Position numbers and translations under genes: made by a program. The notes under the pieces were generated by a model. That model had not been told where the DNA came from and searched no databases. It saw only the letters and a program-made list of their open reading frames with translations. A stretch of 34,174 nt of DNA from a virus. This document shows, piece after piece, positions 14,088 to 20,715 of the stretch. The stretch's first letter is position 1; each line of letters starts with the position of its first letter. Location: positions 1 through 34,174 of the IMG/VR virus record IMGVR_UViG_3300005253_000575. One strand, written 5' to 3'.

Positions 14088-14278
14088 AGGTTCCCCAGTG
14101 CGACTTCTGCCTCTTACAGTTCCACCCCGCCGAAGCAGACTTGCACTTTGAACGTGTCACCGCAGACTGGTTGGGGGGACTTGAGATTTACGATGTTTGT
14201 CCCGCGTGTCGGACGAAGCTGGAGAACTTCGTGAAAGGAATGAAACCGCCGCCGCGCAAAACAGGGGGAGCAAAGTGA
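14084..14278 (+). CDS. 64-aa zinc-binding protein
   Basis: The start overlaps the previous stop (ATGA). Two CxxC pairs are visible, CDFC near residue 6 and CPAC near residue 39, so a single zinc site is likely. The C-terminal tail (KPPPRKTGGAK) is encoded by the sequence that also supplies the next gene's ribosome-binding site (AGGGGGAG). Its function is unknown. Confidence 0.6.
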   Translation: MKVPQCDFCLLQFHPAEADLHFERVTADWLGGLEIYDVCPACRTKLENFVKGMKPPPRKTGGAK

Positions 14279-14556
14279 TTGATCCTGAACCGCCCAATTA
14301 CACGCGGATACGCTACTACGCCCAAAAGCATGTGCAGAGATTCCGCCACCGCGTAGAACAGACTGATGATTCGCTCATGTGCCAGGCGTGCGGCGGTGAG
14401 GGGGGAGAAACGAATCGTGTAGTCGAACTCATGCCTGGGTATTTGGATGGTCCGTGGGAACACTGCGACTGGTGCCGTGGAACGGGATTGGTTACACGGT
14501 GGCTGCGCGGCGTCTGGCTACGATACAAAGCAGACTTGAAGAGAGGTGAGGCATGA
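14275..14556 (+). CDS. 93-aa protein with DnaJ-type zinc motif
   Basis: I chose the GTG at 14275, which overlaps the upstream stop (GTGA) and follows AGGGGGAG; an earlier start would overlap the previous gene heavily. The product has MCQACGGEGG and HCDWCRGTGL, the CxxCxGxG arrangement of DnaJ zinc-finger repeats, and a basic helical end with Trp-rich TRWLRGVWLRYKADL. It may bind zinc and nucleic acid or protein. No J domain is present. Confidence 0.6.
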   Translation: MIDPEPPNYTRIRYYAQKHVQRFRHRVEQTDDSLMCQACGGEGGETNRVVELMPGYLDGPWEHCDWCRGTGLVTRWLRGVWLRYKADLKRGEA

Positions 14557-14861
14557 GCTACGGCGATCCTGAACCGCCCATCAACCCGCCAGAGGGACAC
14601 CGAGACTGCGACCGCTGCGGACAACGAGAAGGGGAAATCGAATGCAACAACCAATTACTCTGTGTCCAGTGTGTGGCGGTGGAGACTGAGGTAAGGGACT
14701 GGAACCATGCACCGGTTGCTCGCTGGTATCTGTGGCTATGGCTGTGGGCTGTGCCAGGAGAGTGGTGGGGAACGATACGGGTAAAGCAGTGGCGTGGGAA
14801 GTATTACGTTGTTGGCGAGCGCACCGAGCAAGAAGCGAATGAAGCTGAAGGGAGGAGATAG
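14553..14861 (+). CDS. Zinc-ribbon protein with Trp-rich segment (102 aa)
   Basis: The start overlaps the upstream stop (ATGA). The N-terminal part holds CDRCGQ and LCVQC pairs, consistent with one zinc site. A hydrophobic Trp-rich stretch (ARWYLWLWLWAVPGEWWG) follows and may be a membrane-associated or buried helix, then WRGKYYVVGER and a charged end. The combination of a ribbon with a Trp-rich segment is unusual. Its function is unknown. Confidence 0.55.
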   Translation: MSYGDPEPPINPPEGHRDCDRCGQREGEIECNNQLLCVQCVAVETEVRDWNHAPVARWYLWLWLWAVPGEWWGTIRVKQWRGKYYVVGERTEQEANEAEGRR

Positions 14862-15261
14862 ATGGACCGACGAGCTACCGCCCGGCGGTGTGGAGCCAGT
14901 GGAGTGCGTGCGATGTGGATATATGATCCTGAGTGAGAGCGAGGGTGATCCGCTGAGGCGGCTAACGGAAACAACGGATTGGGAGAAGGCGAGGAAGTTG
15001 GTACCGTGCGGGCTGTGCAAGCACGTAGAAAGCTGCCTGAGCTATTCAGCGGTGATCGGTTGTCCCGTCTTTGCTGTGGCGCAGGGCCTTGCCGACGAGC
15101 GCGCCGCCGCGTGGAAGGCGGGACATGAAGAGGGATGGGTAGCCGCAAAGCATGACGCCACGCCGCTGATACGAGCCGTTCAACGGATGGCATATGAAAA
15201 AGGCAAGCGCGGGGAAGAGTGGGAAGAACCGCCGCCACCGCAAACCGTAGAGAGTGGTTGA
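14839..15261 (+). CDS. Cysteine-rich hypothetical protein (140 aa)
   Basis: I chose the ATG at 14839, which overlaps the previous gene by 23 bases; later in-frame starts are GTG codons near 14890. Cysteine pairs CVRCG and CGLCKHVESC lie in the first half, so a zinc-binding core is likely. The second half is helical (LADERAAAWKAGHEEGWVAAKHD, RMAYEKGKRGEEWEE) with a Pro-rich end. A good ribosome-binding site at about 14850 points to a start near 14862, but in that frame only 24 codons are open. Start uncertain, function unknown. Confidence 0.55.
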   Translation: MKLKGGDRWTDELPPGGVEPVECVRCGYMILSESEGDPLRRLTETTDWEKARKLVPCGLCKHVESCLSYSAVIGCPVFAVAQGLADERAAAWKAGHEEGWVAAKHDATPLIRAVQRMAYEKGKRGEEWEEPPPPQTVESG

Positions 15262-15270
15262 GGAGGAGTG

Positions 15271-15489
15271 ATGGCAAAGGAGATCAAAATGCGCTACGAG
15301 ATGGGGAGGGTAATTGAAGCTTTGGGAGAGGGGTGCCATGCGGCGGTTAAGGCGGCGGTGCACGACCTACTCTCGAAACTTGACAACAAGAGCATGGCCG
15401 AGATGTTTGAAGCGCAAATCGCGGTGGAGATCACGCTCCCCAAAGAACAGCCGCCGCAAACACAGGGGGAGAGCAGCCATGAACGCTGA
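15271..15489 (+). CDS. Hypothetical 72-aa helical protein
   Basis: The ATG at 15271 follows GAGGAGGAGTG closely; a GTG at 15268 is an alternative. The product is mostly helical (MGRVIEALGEGCHAAVKAAV, then LLSKLDNKSMAEMFEAQI) with a polar end encoded by the seam that includes the next gene's start. It has no motif. Overlap with the following gene is 11 bases. Confidence 0.5.
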   Translation: MAKEIKMRYEMGRVIEALGEGCHAAVKAAVHDLLSKLDNKSMAEMFEAQIAVEITLPKEQPPQTQGESSHER

Positions 15490-15940
15490 GAGAGCCAAGC
15501 TGGTGAAGGAAGTGAAGGAGGCGCTGCTACAGAAGTACGACGTATATACCGTATCGTGCAGCCGCGATATGGCGCACCACTTTGGCAGGTGGCTGGGAGA
15601 ATTGCGCGACGCCGTAGAGCAGCTTGATGCCGAGGCGAAGACGGCAGATGACGCCTTCGGAGACTACATCCACAAGTGCATGGACTGCACAGACAAGAGC
15701 ATCAAGCGAGACAAGCAGTTGATCGCCGAGCGGGACGGGCTACGCGAGACTGTGGAGAAGATGCGGGAGGCGCTGGTAGAAGTCCGCAAGTTTCTTGGCC
15801 ATGCGCAAGATGCGTGTGCCAACCATGTTGCAAGGGGCAATCATGATCTGGCTGCGATGGCGGTGTTCTCGAAAGCGTATGACTACGCAGCTAAGGTGGA
15901 CGCCGCCCTCAAGCCTGTCGATGGCGGAGGAGAGACATGA
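15479..15940 (+). CDS. Hypothetical coiled-coil protein (153 aa)
   Basis: I chose the ATG at 15479, preceded by AGGGGGAGAG. Upstream codons of this open frame read as Arg-rich sequence that shadows the preceding gene. The product is a long charged helix (AKLVKEVKEALLQKYDV, ELRDAVEQLDAEAK, KQLIAERDGLRETVEKMREAL) with a CMDC pair around the middle. Such coiled-coil proteins are common accessory phage products. It overlaps the next start by four bases. Confidence 0.6.
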   Translation: MNAERAKLVKEVKEALLQKYDVYTVSCSRDMAHHFGRWLGELRDAVEQLDAEAKTADDAFGDYIHKCMDCTDKSIKRDKQLIAERDGLRETVEKMREALVEVRKFLGHAQDACANHVARGNHDLAAMAVFSKAYDYAAKVDAALKPVDGGGET

Positions 15941-16212
15941 GAGACAGCAGCGTGCCGCGCTACCGCTACGTCGAGGCGTTGTATTTATCTCCACGCAAAG
16001 AAGCTAAGACGCGATGCGTCCAGGGCATGGAGATCACGTCGTGTCTTGACGGCCCGGCAAATATGAGGCTCACATATCTGGATGGGTGTTTCATGAAAAC
16101 GTTTGTCACCGCGTGTCCGCCCGAACTATTGGGAACCGTAAAGATGTTGGCTGAATGGGAGCCCGTAGGAGATGGATCAATGACTGATGAGCGAGGGAGG
16201 GACAACAGATGA
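15937..16212 (+). CDS. Hypothetical 91-aa protein
   Basis: It has an ATGA overlap with each neighbour. The product is mixed alpha/beta with RYVEALYLSPRKEAKTRCVQ, ITSCLDGPANMRLTYLDG and FVTACPPELLGTVKML. Three cysteines lie without a clear zinc pattern. No family, membrane span or signal peptide was seen. Confidence 0.55.
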   Translation: MRDSSVPRYRYVEALYLSPRKEAKTRCVQGMEITSCLDGPANMRLTYLDGCFMKTFVTACPPELLGTVKMLAEWEPVGDGSMTDERGRDNR

Positions 16213-16937
16213 CAGCGGAGGAAGCGCGACATATGTGGATAGGCATACAGACCGATGGGAAGCTGGTACGGGTGAAGGGAGACTGGAAGATGGCGGAATG
16301 GGCAAAGTGGGCCGGGAAGGAAGTGACCGTTGGCTGGACCGACCACTGCACGTTGCCGCATAACATTCCGGCACCGGACGCTTTCTTGAGCGGTGCGCGG
16401 CTGGTCCGTCCGTCACCCGGCGAAAGACCGAGCGATGTGGCGCGGAAGGCGGGATGGGAAGACTTGGCGCGGGCGCTTGAGGGGCCGATAACACCCGAGG
16501 AAATCAACGCCCTACCTGAGCGCATCCGGCGGCACATTCACGACCTGGCCACGATCAGCGATCCGGCTGGCATGGTACAGGAGATCGCGTCCCTCAAGGA
16601 TCAAGTGGCGGAGCTTGTGGAAACCAGAGCCACCGCCCTACGCGAACACGCCAACGAGAAGCTAAAGAAGATCGACAAGGAATTCACTCGACGCATTGGC
16701 ATGAGCGAGCGAATGTTTCCCATTCAGGACGGGCCGTGGATACCGTGGAGCGTGGCCGAGCAGGTGTATGAGGTCTATTCGTATCTGTACGGAACATCGC
16801 AGTCGCTAGAGGGATTGGCCGAAAGGCACGGGTTTGGAGTAGCTGAGGTTGAAGTGTGGCTGAGTGTACGGCAGCAACCACAAGCTCAGTGGAGGGATCT
16901 GGCCGCCGAGGCGTGGAAGAAAAGGAGCAACCGATGA
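16209..16937 (+). CDS. Hypothetical 242-aa protein with helical hairpin and HTH-like end
   Basis: It starts in an ATGA overlap. Residues 1-90 are Trp-rich and beta-like (MWIGIQTDGKLVRVKGDW). A middle part has DLATISDPAGMVQEIASLKDQVAEL, a motif often seen in small phage coiled-coil proteins. Near residues 180-225 the pattern WIPWSVAEQVYEVYSYLYG, then SLEGLAERHGFGVAEVEVWL, reads like a helix-turn-helix of the kind that scans for a 'start growing, choose response' site. Function unknown; a fusion of separate small domains is possible. Confidence 0.6.
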   Translation: MTAEEARHMWIGIQTDGKLVRVKGDWKMAEWAKWAGKEVTVGWTDHCTLPHNIPAPDAFLSGARLVRPSPGERPSDVARKAGWEDLARALEGPITPEEINALPERIRRHIHDLATISDPAGMVQEIASLKDQVAELVETRATALREHANEKLKKIDKEFTRRIGMSERMFPIQDGPWIPWSVAEQVYEVYSYLYGTSQSLEGLAERHGFGVAEVEVWLSVRQQPQAQWRDLAAEAWKKRSNR

Positions 16938-16960
16938 GAACACGTAAAAGGAGGACAAGC

Positions 16961-17170
16961 ATGAGAAGTGCAAGCTGGATCGTAACGATGATCTGTGCGA
17001 TGGGCCTGGGCTACTGGCGCGGTCATGTCAACGGATACGAGCGCGGAACGACCGTCGGCACCCGTGCGATGGCGAAGATGTGTCTCGTTGCAATGCACCA
17101 GATCAAGACGATGCCGGAGCCGCACAAGCGGTGGAACAGTTGGGTTGATTACTTGGACGCCCACCGATGA
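16961..17170 (+). CDS. Small membrane-anchored protein (69 aa)
   Basis: I chose the ATG at 16961, preceded by AAAAGGAGGACAAGC. An in-frame ATG at 16934 that overlaps the upstream stop (ATGA) would add nine basic residues. The product has an N-terminal hydrophobic segment (WIVTMICAMGLGYW), then a polar domain with GHVNGYERGTTVG and a Trp-containing end. A single membrane anchor or an export signal is possible. Its function is unknown. Confidence 0.55.
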   Translation: MRSASWIVTMICAMGLGYWRGHVNGYERGTTVGTRAMAKMCLVAMHQIKTMPEPHKRWNSWVDYLDAHR

Positions 17171-17367
17171 AAACACGGAAGGGGAAGGTGGAAGCGTGCG
17201 AGGGCTGTAAGTTCTGGGTGGGAATTGAGAGGGATCACTACGGCGTCAAATCTGTTACGCGTGGCGATTGTTGTCGGTATCCTCCGACGGATGACCAGCA
17301 AGAGACGAATCAGACTTTTTGGTGCGGTGAATGGCGTCCGGTGAAGGGGAGGCCCCGTGGCAAGTAA
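17167..17367 (+). CDS. 66-aa cysteine-rich protein
   Basis: The start overlaps the previous stop (ATGA). The product carries CEGCKFW near the start, GDCCRYPP in the middle and FWCGEWRP near the end, a spacing typical of small phage proteins that bind zinc (C-x2-C, then CRxPP and a final WCGE). The C-terminus (GRPRGK) is encoded by the sequence that also contains the next gene's GTG start. Its function is unknown. Confidence 0.6.
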   Translation: MKTRKGKVEACEGCKFWVGIERDHYGVKSVTRGDCCRYPPTDDQQETNQTFWCGEWRPVKGRPRGK

Positions 17368-17563
17368 GGAGAAGCGCAAGATGTTTCTCGTGGAGTTGGA
17401 GACGGGGGAACCGCTGGCGCTGTTCGTCAAGAGTCATGCCGCCATGAAGTACGGAGAGTTCATCGCCAAACAAGTCTTCGGCGGCGGGCTGGTGAGGCGT
17501 CGGCACGAGTGGTGTACGGTTACGATTGAACGGCCCGCCAAGGAGAAACCACGTGGCAAGTAA
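17357..17563 (+). CDS. Hypothetical 68-aa protein
   Basis: It starts at a GTG that overlaps the previous stop through GTGGCAAGTAA. The product has KMFLVELETGEPLALFVKSHAAMKYGEF, a beta hairpin followed by a helix, and a basic end with RRRHEWCTVTIERP. Its last codons and the next gene's start repeat the same GTGGCAAGTAA junction. No family was recognised. It begins a short array of look-alike genes. Confidence 0.55.
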   Translation: MASKEKRKMFLVELETGEPLALFVKSHAAMKYGEFIAKQVFGGGLVRRRHEWCTVTIERPAKEKPRGK

Positions 17564-17783
17564 CAAGGGGAGATGGGTGGTCCGGGTTGACATGGCGTGG
17601 CAGCCCAAGTCCAGTTTGGAAGCTGTGATGAGATGCGTCAGTCGCTTAATGCGGCTTGTGCGGACGCATTCCTGGAAACCCGGAGGGAAGAAAACTGTAT
17701 GGCGGAAGGGATTTATATACAAGCTCGAAGTGTACCAGTGGATACCCGCCAAATCGGCGAAGGGGAAGCGAAATGCCAAGTAA
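17553..17783 (+). CDS. Tandem paralogue 1: RGRW..QWIPAKS protein (76 aa)
   Basis: It starts at the GTG 17553 in the repeated junction GTGGCAAGTAA. The product begins VASNKGRWVVRVDM and ends YKLEVYQWIPAKSAKG, the same frame as the next gene (MPSNRGRWMRR to VTVEQWIPAKSVKG). In DNA the shared 3' part is 30 bases with a single difference. The central helices are also similar in length. The pair is a recent tandem duplication. The role is unknown; the basic, Trp-rich make-up could suit nucleic-acid binding. Confidence 0.6.
   Translation: MASNKGRWVVRVDMAWQPKSSLEAVMRCVSRLMRLVRTHSWKPGGKKTVWRKGFIYKLEVYQWIPAKSAKGKRNAK
17736..17765 (+). repeat. Direct repeat, copy 1 (30 bases)
   Basis: Bases 17736-17765 match 17929-17958 at 29 of 30 positions (core GATACCCGCCAAATCGG). 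They encode QWIPAKS in both tandem genes. Confidence 0.85.
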
Positions 17784-17982
17784 CCGGGGGAGATGGATGC
17801 GGAGATGCAGAGTGAAAGACGGGAATTGGGAACATGCTCTCAATAGGGCGTGGCGTGCCGTACTCGAAGCTTTGATGGGCGAGACCGAGTACGACGGTGC
17901 AAGTGAAAACTGGCGCGTGACAGTAGAGCAGTGGATACCCGCCAAATCGGTGAAGGGGGTGACAGATGGGACCAAAGAGTAA
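17773..17982 (+). CDS. Tandem paralogue 2: RGRW..QWIPAKS protein (69 aa)
   Basis: The ATG at 17773 lies in the junction ATGCCAAGTAA, a variant of the repeated start/stop overlap. The product shares SNRGRW at its start and ENWRVTVEQWIPAKSVKG at its end with the preceding gene, around a helix (EHALNRAWRAVLEALMG). It overlaps the next gene by 17 bases. Function unknown, as for its paralogue. It is slightly shorter because the central part lacks the GGKKTVWRKG segment of copy 1. Confidence 0.6.
   Translation: MPSNRGRWMRRCRVKDGNWEHALNRAWRAVLEALMGETEYDGASENWRVTVEQWIPAKSVKGVTDGTKE
17929..17958 (+). repeat. Direct repeat, copy 2 (30 bases)
   Basis: This is the second copy of the repeat at 17736-17765, with one substitution near its end (C to T). 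Confidence 0.85.
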
Positions 17983-18688
17983 GATTCCATGGACCGAGGC
18001 AAGCTGGAATCCTGTAACGGGCTGCACTCCAATCAGCGCGGGATGCCTGCATTGCTACGCTCAGGCGATATTGCATCGGTGGAAGCGATCACAGAAAATT
18101 GAGCTTCACCCATCTCGACTAGCCGAACCAATCAGGTGGAAGCGTCCGCGTAAGGTGTTCGTGTGCAGCATGAGCGACCTATTCCATGAGAAAGTGCCTC
18201 TGTCGTTTATTGTGGACGTATACAAAACCATAAGCGCAACACCGCGTCACACCTACCAGATATTAACCAAGCGTCCAGAGAGGATGTGCGACATCTGGAC
18301 ATATCCCTTCCCATTGTCGAATGTCTGGTATGGCGTAACGGTTGAAAACCAAGCAGAGCGGTGGCGCATTGCTCATTTGAGAAGCATTCCATGGGCACCC
18401 GGTGCGATTCGCTTTTTGTCATGTGAGCCGTTGCTGGGGCCGCTAGACCTGCACCTTGTCAAAGGTGGGATTCAATGGGTTATCGTCGGCGGGGAGAACG
18501 GTCCATGTGCGCGACCGATGGAGCAAGAGTGGGTGATCGACATTCGAGATCAATGCGTTAGCGCTGGCGTGCCGTTCTTCTTCAAGGGCTGGGGTCGAGG
18601 GAACCACCACCGAGAGATTGAGGGGCAGAGATGGGAGCAGATGCCAGCACAAACCCCAGCCATAGGCGCTGGGGTTGTGAGCGGTTGA
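17966..18688 (+). CDS. Gp37/Gp68 family protein (DUF5131)
   Basis: The 240-residue product is recognised from the family's ordered motifs: WTEASWNPVTGC and CLHCYA (Cys20, Cys27, Cys30) at the N-terminus, KVFVCSMSDLFHE, YQILTKRPERM, VWYGVTVENQ, IRFLSCEPLLGPL and WVIVGGENGPCARPM. The three N-terminal cysteines suggest an iron-sulfur or zinc centre, as in radical-SAM-like folds. The family is widespread in phages; its biochemical role is not established to my knowledge. It is the last gene of the rightward operon. Its final ~13 codons lie inside the terminator hairpin, and the C-terminal tail (AIGAGVVSG) may therefore be an addition shaped by the terminator. Confidence 0.85.
   Translation: MGPKSKIPWTEASWNPVTGCTPISAGCLHCYAQAILHRWKRSQKIELHPSRLAEPIRWKRPRKVFVCSMSDLFHEKVPLSFIVDVYKTISATPRHTYQILTKRPERMCDIWTYPFPLSNVWYGVTVENQAERWRIAHLRSIPWAPGAIRFLSCEPLLGPLDLHLVKGGIQWVIVGGENGPCARPMEQEWVIDIRDQCVSAGVPFFFKGWGRGNHHREIEGQRWEQMPAQTPAIGAGVVSG
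18648..18679. terminator. Bidirectional terminator hairpin at convergent junction
   Basis: CACAAACCCCAGC (18648-18660) pairs with GCTGGGGTTGTG (18668-18679) with one bulged A and a seven-base loop. It lies within the last codons of the plus-strand gene and just beyond the stop of the minus-strand gene at 18694, so it can end both transcripts. Confidence 0.75.
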
Positions 18689-18693
18689 CTGGG

Positions 18694-18858
18694 CTACTCT
18701 TTCAGCTTTCGGTAGAACTCGCCGGCCTCCTCGCATTCTGTGTGGTTGTTGGCGGCGTCACACGACCTACGCATTTTGCAGTCACGGCAGGCGTAGTCTT
18801 TCGCAATCCGATATATTTCTGCCTTAGTTACCGGCGGAGTGCGGGGGCTATGCGTCAT
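18694..18858 (-). CDS. 54-aa cysteine-rich protein
   Basis: This short minus-strand gene starts at ATG 18858, overlapping the previous gene's end, and stops at TAG 18696-18694. The product has a helical start (TKAEIYRIAKDYA), a zinc-like cluster CRDCKMRRSC (Cys24, 27, 33) with a fourth Cys at 42 (ECEEAGEF), and a basic end. The AGGAGG ribosome-binding site lies in the upstream gene's codons for NTGGQ. It closes this leftward operon just before the terminator. Its function is unknown; nucleic-acid binding is possible. Confidence 0.6.
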   Translation of the reverse strand: MTHSPRTPPVTKAEIYRIAKDYACRDCKMRRSCDAANNHTECEEAGEFYRKLKE

Positions 18859-19174
18859 CTGTCTGTCCTCCTGTGTTGGTGCCGAGCTTCAGTCCAGCCT
18901 GGAACGCCTCGTCTGATGTGGGACGGTTCCGCCCAAAGATAGGGTGTTCGACCGAGAACAGCTCGTACAGGCGTTGTGCCGTGTCCTGGCTGTAGTATCC
19001 AGCGGCATAGCCTATGTTCGCCGCCGCTACACCTGGCTTAGTGCAAGTGGCCTGGTACGCAGTTAGAAACTCCTGTGCTTCCTCTCGCGTGGTGATGGCG
19101 ACCGCCGCGTCCATGATCTGGCCCATCTTCTCCAGGTGTTTCCCGCGCCAGACAAACTGCATATCGTTCTCCAT
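18848..19174 (-). CDS. Hypothetical 108-aa protein
   Basis: I chose the ATG at 19174, which follows AGGAGG at eight bases; an in-frame ATG at 19207 is possible and lies right after the previous stop. The product is helical (HLEKMGQIMDAAVAITTREEAQEFLTAYQ), then AANIGYAAGYYSQDTAQRLYELF and HPIFGRNRPTSDEAFQAG. This order resembles small phage proteins of unknown function. The last codons (TNTGGQTDDA) come from the seam shared by several genes here and carry the next ribosome-binding site. Confidence 0.65.
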   Translation of the reverse strand: MENDMQFVWRGKHLEKMGQIMDAAVAITTREEAQEFLTAYQATCTKPGVAAANIGYAAGYYSQDTAQRLYELFSVEHPIFGRNRPTSDEAFQAGLKLGTNTGGQTDDA

Positions 19175-19211
19175 CCTCGTGTCCTCCTCTCTCGTCGTTA
19201 CGGTCATGGGG

Positions 19212-19433
19212 TTACTTGCTTCCGGTGTTGGGGCGGCTGCGGGAGAACTGAACTTCACGAAACGCACCGACTAACGACTTTCTAACCCAGCGCATTCCCT
19301 TCTCCCATTCTTCAGCGCCCCCGACACAAGTGTTCACCATCTCTTCCCACGACTTCATCTTGCGCCAGCACGTCCAACCCTCTTTCAAACGGGAGCCATA
19401 CTTGAGAGTCTTTCGATCAACTCGCCACTTCAT
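19212..19433 (-). CDS. Hypothetical 73-aa Trp-rich basic protein
   Basis: It starts at an ATG in an ATGA overlap with the previous gene. The product is rich in Trp, Lys and Arg (MKWRVDRKTLKYGSRLKEGW, EEWEKGMRWVRKSLVGAF) and ends in RPNTGSK, a degenerate form of the tail seen in other genes of this block. Its composition suggests binding to nucleic acid or a small-protein partner. No family was recognised. Confidence 0.55.
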   Translation of the reverse strand: MKWRVDRKTLKYGSRLKEGWTCWRKMKSWEEMVNTCVGGAEEWEKGMRWVRKSLVGAFREVQFSRSRPNTGSK

Positions 19434-19675
19434 ATCCCGTTACCCTCCTGTTGCGTTACGGTGATAATGCCGCCGGGGGGCTTGGGTAGCTTAAAGTCAC
19501 AAGAGCATCCAGCCAGAACTTGCGCCATCGTAGCGAAAGTGACAACGCTAGGCGCACCCTTTACCCCGGATATGTAGTCCAGCCACACCAACGCAGTTCT
19601 CACAGCCAAGCCACCGATGATACGTAATCCAAAGGCGTTCAGCCGGTACACTGTCTGCGTGGTGTGGAGTTTCAT
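19430..19675 (-). CDS. Hypothetical 81-aa protein
   Basis: The start shares a TAATG with the upstream stop. The product begins MKLHTTQTVYRLNAFGLRI, has a moderately hydrophobic middle (VRTALVWLDYISGV) and a VTFATMAQVLAGCSC segment, and ends in a Pro/Gly-rich tail (KPPGGIITVTQQEGNGI) whose DNA holds the next gene's ribosome-binding site. No motif identifies it. Confidence 0.55.
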   Translation of the reverse strand: MKLHTTQTVYRLNAFGLRIIGGLAVRTALVWLDYISGVKGAPSVVTFATMAQVLAGCSCDFKLPKPPGGIITVTQQEGNGI

Positions 19676-19872
19676 TACAGATCGACCGAGAAGCGCTCGG
19701 CTGGAAGCACTGCACTCTTGCGCGCAACCTTGCCATGGTGATCGTCAATGTGTATCTGTTCTGCGCCACCAATAAGCACGGAGAGGTTGATAATCTCCCC
19801 GTCATAGCTGGCGGCTTTCAGCGCTACGCCAAGGTGCTCTCTGAACTCACGTATCTGTTCATTGCGCGTCAT
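19675..19872 (-). CDS. Hypothetical 65-aa protein (possible longer form)
   Basis: I chose the ATG at 19872 because AGGGAGG precedes it at ideal spacing. The same frame is open upstream to an ATG at 20052, which would give 125 residues and fill an otherwise unexplained 191-base gap, but that start has only a distant GGAGT. The short form (MTRNEQIREFREHLGVALK, INLSVLIGGAEQIHIDD, VLPAERFSVDL) is alpha/beta and unrecognised. Both forms may be made. Confidence 0.5.
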   Translation of the reverse strand: MTRNEQIREFREHLGVALKAASYDGEIINLSVLIGGAEQIHIDDHHGKVARKSAVLPAERFSVDL

Positions 19873-20063
19873 GGTCATCCTCCCTATTGAGATTTGATAA
19901 TGCCATGCCGGATTCCCAGCTCCGGCGGCTGTCGTGCGTTTCAGTACATGGCGACCACCCCTTGCCTCGAATGAAGCCGAACACCACAGCCAACCGCAGG
20001 GCACGCCAACACTGGGCATGTGATCCTGATGGGTGGATGGTGTGGTGTTCATAATGATATGTG
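19873..20063 (-). other. Gap with in-frame extension of the downstream gene
   Basis: No separate gene with a start and stop is convincing here. On the minus strand the frame of the gene ending at 19675 stays open to ATG 20052, with a plausible segment CGWLWCSASFEARGGRHVL. All neighbours are packed with gaps of a few bases, which favours the longer form. Confidence 0.4.
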
Positions 20064-20315
20064 TTACTCCTTCTCCTGGTTGGTGGCCTTGGCTACTAGC
20101 CGCTCGTGATTCTCCACAATCTGTCCGATAGTCACACCACAACGCGAACATGCAGGGTGATAGGCGTTGTACACGTTGCGCGCATCAGTAGGTGGTGGTG
20201 TGGAATCGTTCACGGCGTCCCAGTCGAATAAATGCATGGCCTCGGTAGCGGAACGGTGGGTGCATCCCAACTGTTTTGGCGTAAGCCTAGGCCAGCCCGT
20301 GCTTTTGCTTGGCAT
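20064..20315 (-). CDS. Hypothetical 83-aa protein with CxxC
   Basis: The ATG at 20315 follows AAGGAGATAACA. The product has KQLGCTHRSATEAMHLFDWD, a Pro/Asp loop, then AYHPACSRCGVTIGQIVENH, with one CSRC pair and nearby His residues that could form a zinc site. It ends in LVAKATNQEKE, one version of the tail repeated in this block. Its function is unknown. Confidence 0.6.
   Translation of the reverse strand: MPSKSTGWPRLTPKQLGCTHRSATEAMHLFDWDAVNDSTPPPTDARNVYNAYHPACSRCGVTIGQIVENHERLVAKATNQEKE
20075..20093 (-). repeat. Gene-end seam repeat, copy 1
   Basis: CCTGGTTGGTGGCCTTGGC on the plus strand is identical to 20534-20552. On the minus strand it encodes the AKATNQ tail. Confidence 0.8.
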
Positions 20316-20317
20316 TG

Positions 20318-20518
20318 TTATCTCCTTCTGCTGTTGTATTCAGTCCTGGTGAGCAAGCGGCGTTTATCGAGTGGCGACAGCTTAGGAAAGAATAGCGACA
20401 GGGCACAGTCCATCTCCATCACTTCGTTGCCTCCCGGAAACTGAGACTGACACAAAGCGCCCAGTGCCCTGGCTTTCTCGCGGATATCTACTTCTGGTGC
20501 TTTCTTTTTGCGTGGCAT
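20318..20518 (-). CDS. Hypothetical 66-aa basic protein
   Basis: I chose the ATG at 20518 because GGGAGGGAAG precedes it; the upstream part of the open frame shadows another gene. The product begins MPRKKKAPEVDIREKARALG and ends RRLLTRTEYNSRRR, with a hydrophobic-polar middle (CQSQFPGGNEVMEMDCALSL). The terminal RRR codons overlap the AAGGAGA that serves the next gene. It has no family match. Confidence 0.6.
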   Translation of the reverse strand: MPRKKKAPEVDIREKARALGALCQSQFPGGNEVMEMDCALSLFFPKLSPLDKRRLLTRTEYNSRRR

Positions 20519-20522
20519 GGTG

Positions 20523-20711
20523 TCACTTCCCTCCCTGGTTGGTGGCCTTGGCAGCTTTTTTAACAATGGCAAGCGCTCTCTTATGGCACTCGCCGGGGCA
20601 AACACGGAACCCATGCTTGGAGCCAAACGAACAGCGCCCACACAGTTGCCTTCCGCAAACCGCGCATGTGTGAAGCGCCGCACGCCAGACCTTACAGTTA
20701 TCGCATGTCAT
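20523..20711 (-). CDS. 62-aa multi-CxxC zinc-finger-like protein
   Basis: I chose the ATG at 20711, which follows GGGAGGTAAG. The product holds CDNC (3-6), CAVC (16-19), CGRC (24-27) and a CPGECH (38-43) group: eight cysteines and a His in 43 residues, enough for two zinc sites arranged like B-box or HIT-type fingers. The last residues are KAAKATNQGGK, the repeated tail. It may bind nucleic acid or a host protein. No exact family was identified. Confidence 0.65.
   Translation of the reverse strand: MTCDNCKVWRAALHTCAVCGRQLCGRCSFGSKHGFRVCPGECHKRALAIVKKAAKATNQGGK
20534..20552 (-). repeat. Gene-end seam repeat, copy 2
   Basis: This matches copy 1 over 19 bases and is followed by the SD-bearing GGGAGGGAAG on the minus strand. 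Confidence 0.8.
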
Positions 20712-20715
20712 TTTG

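Noticed and set aside
14862-14936. 24-codon frame after AGGGAGGAGATAG
   Set aside because: It is very short, has no recognisable content, and the larger frame at 14839 covers it.
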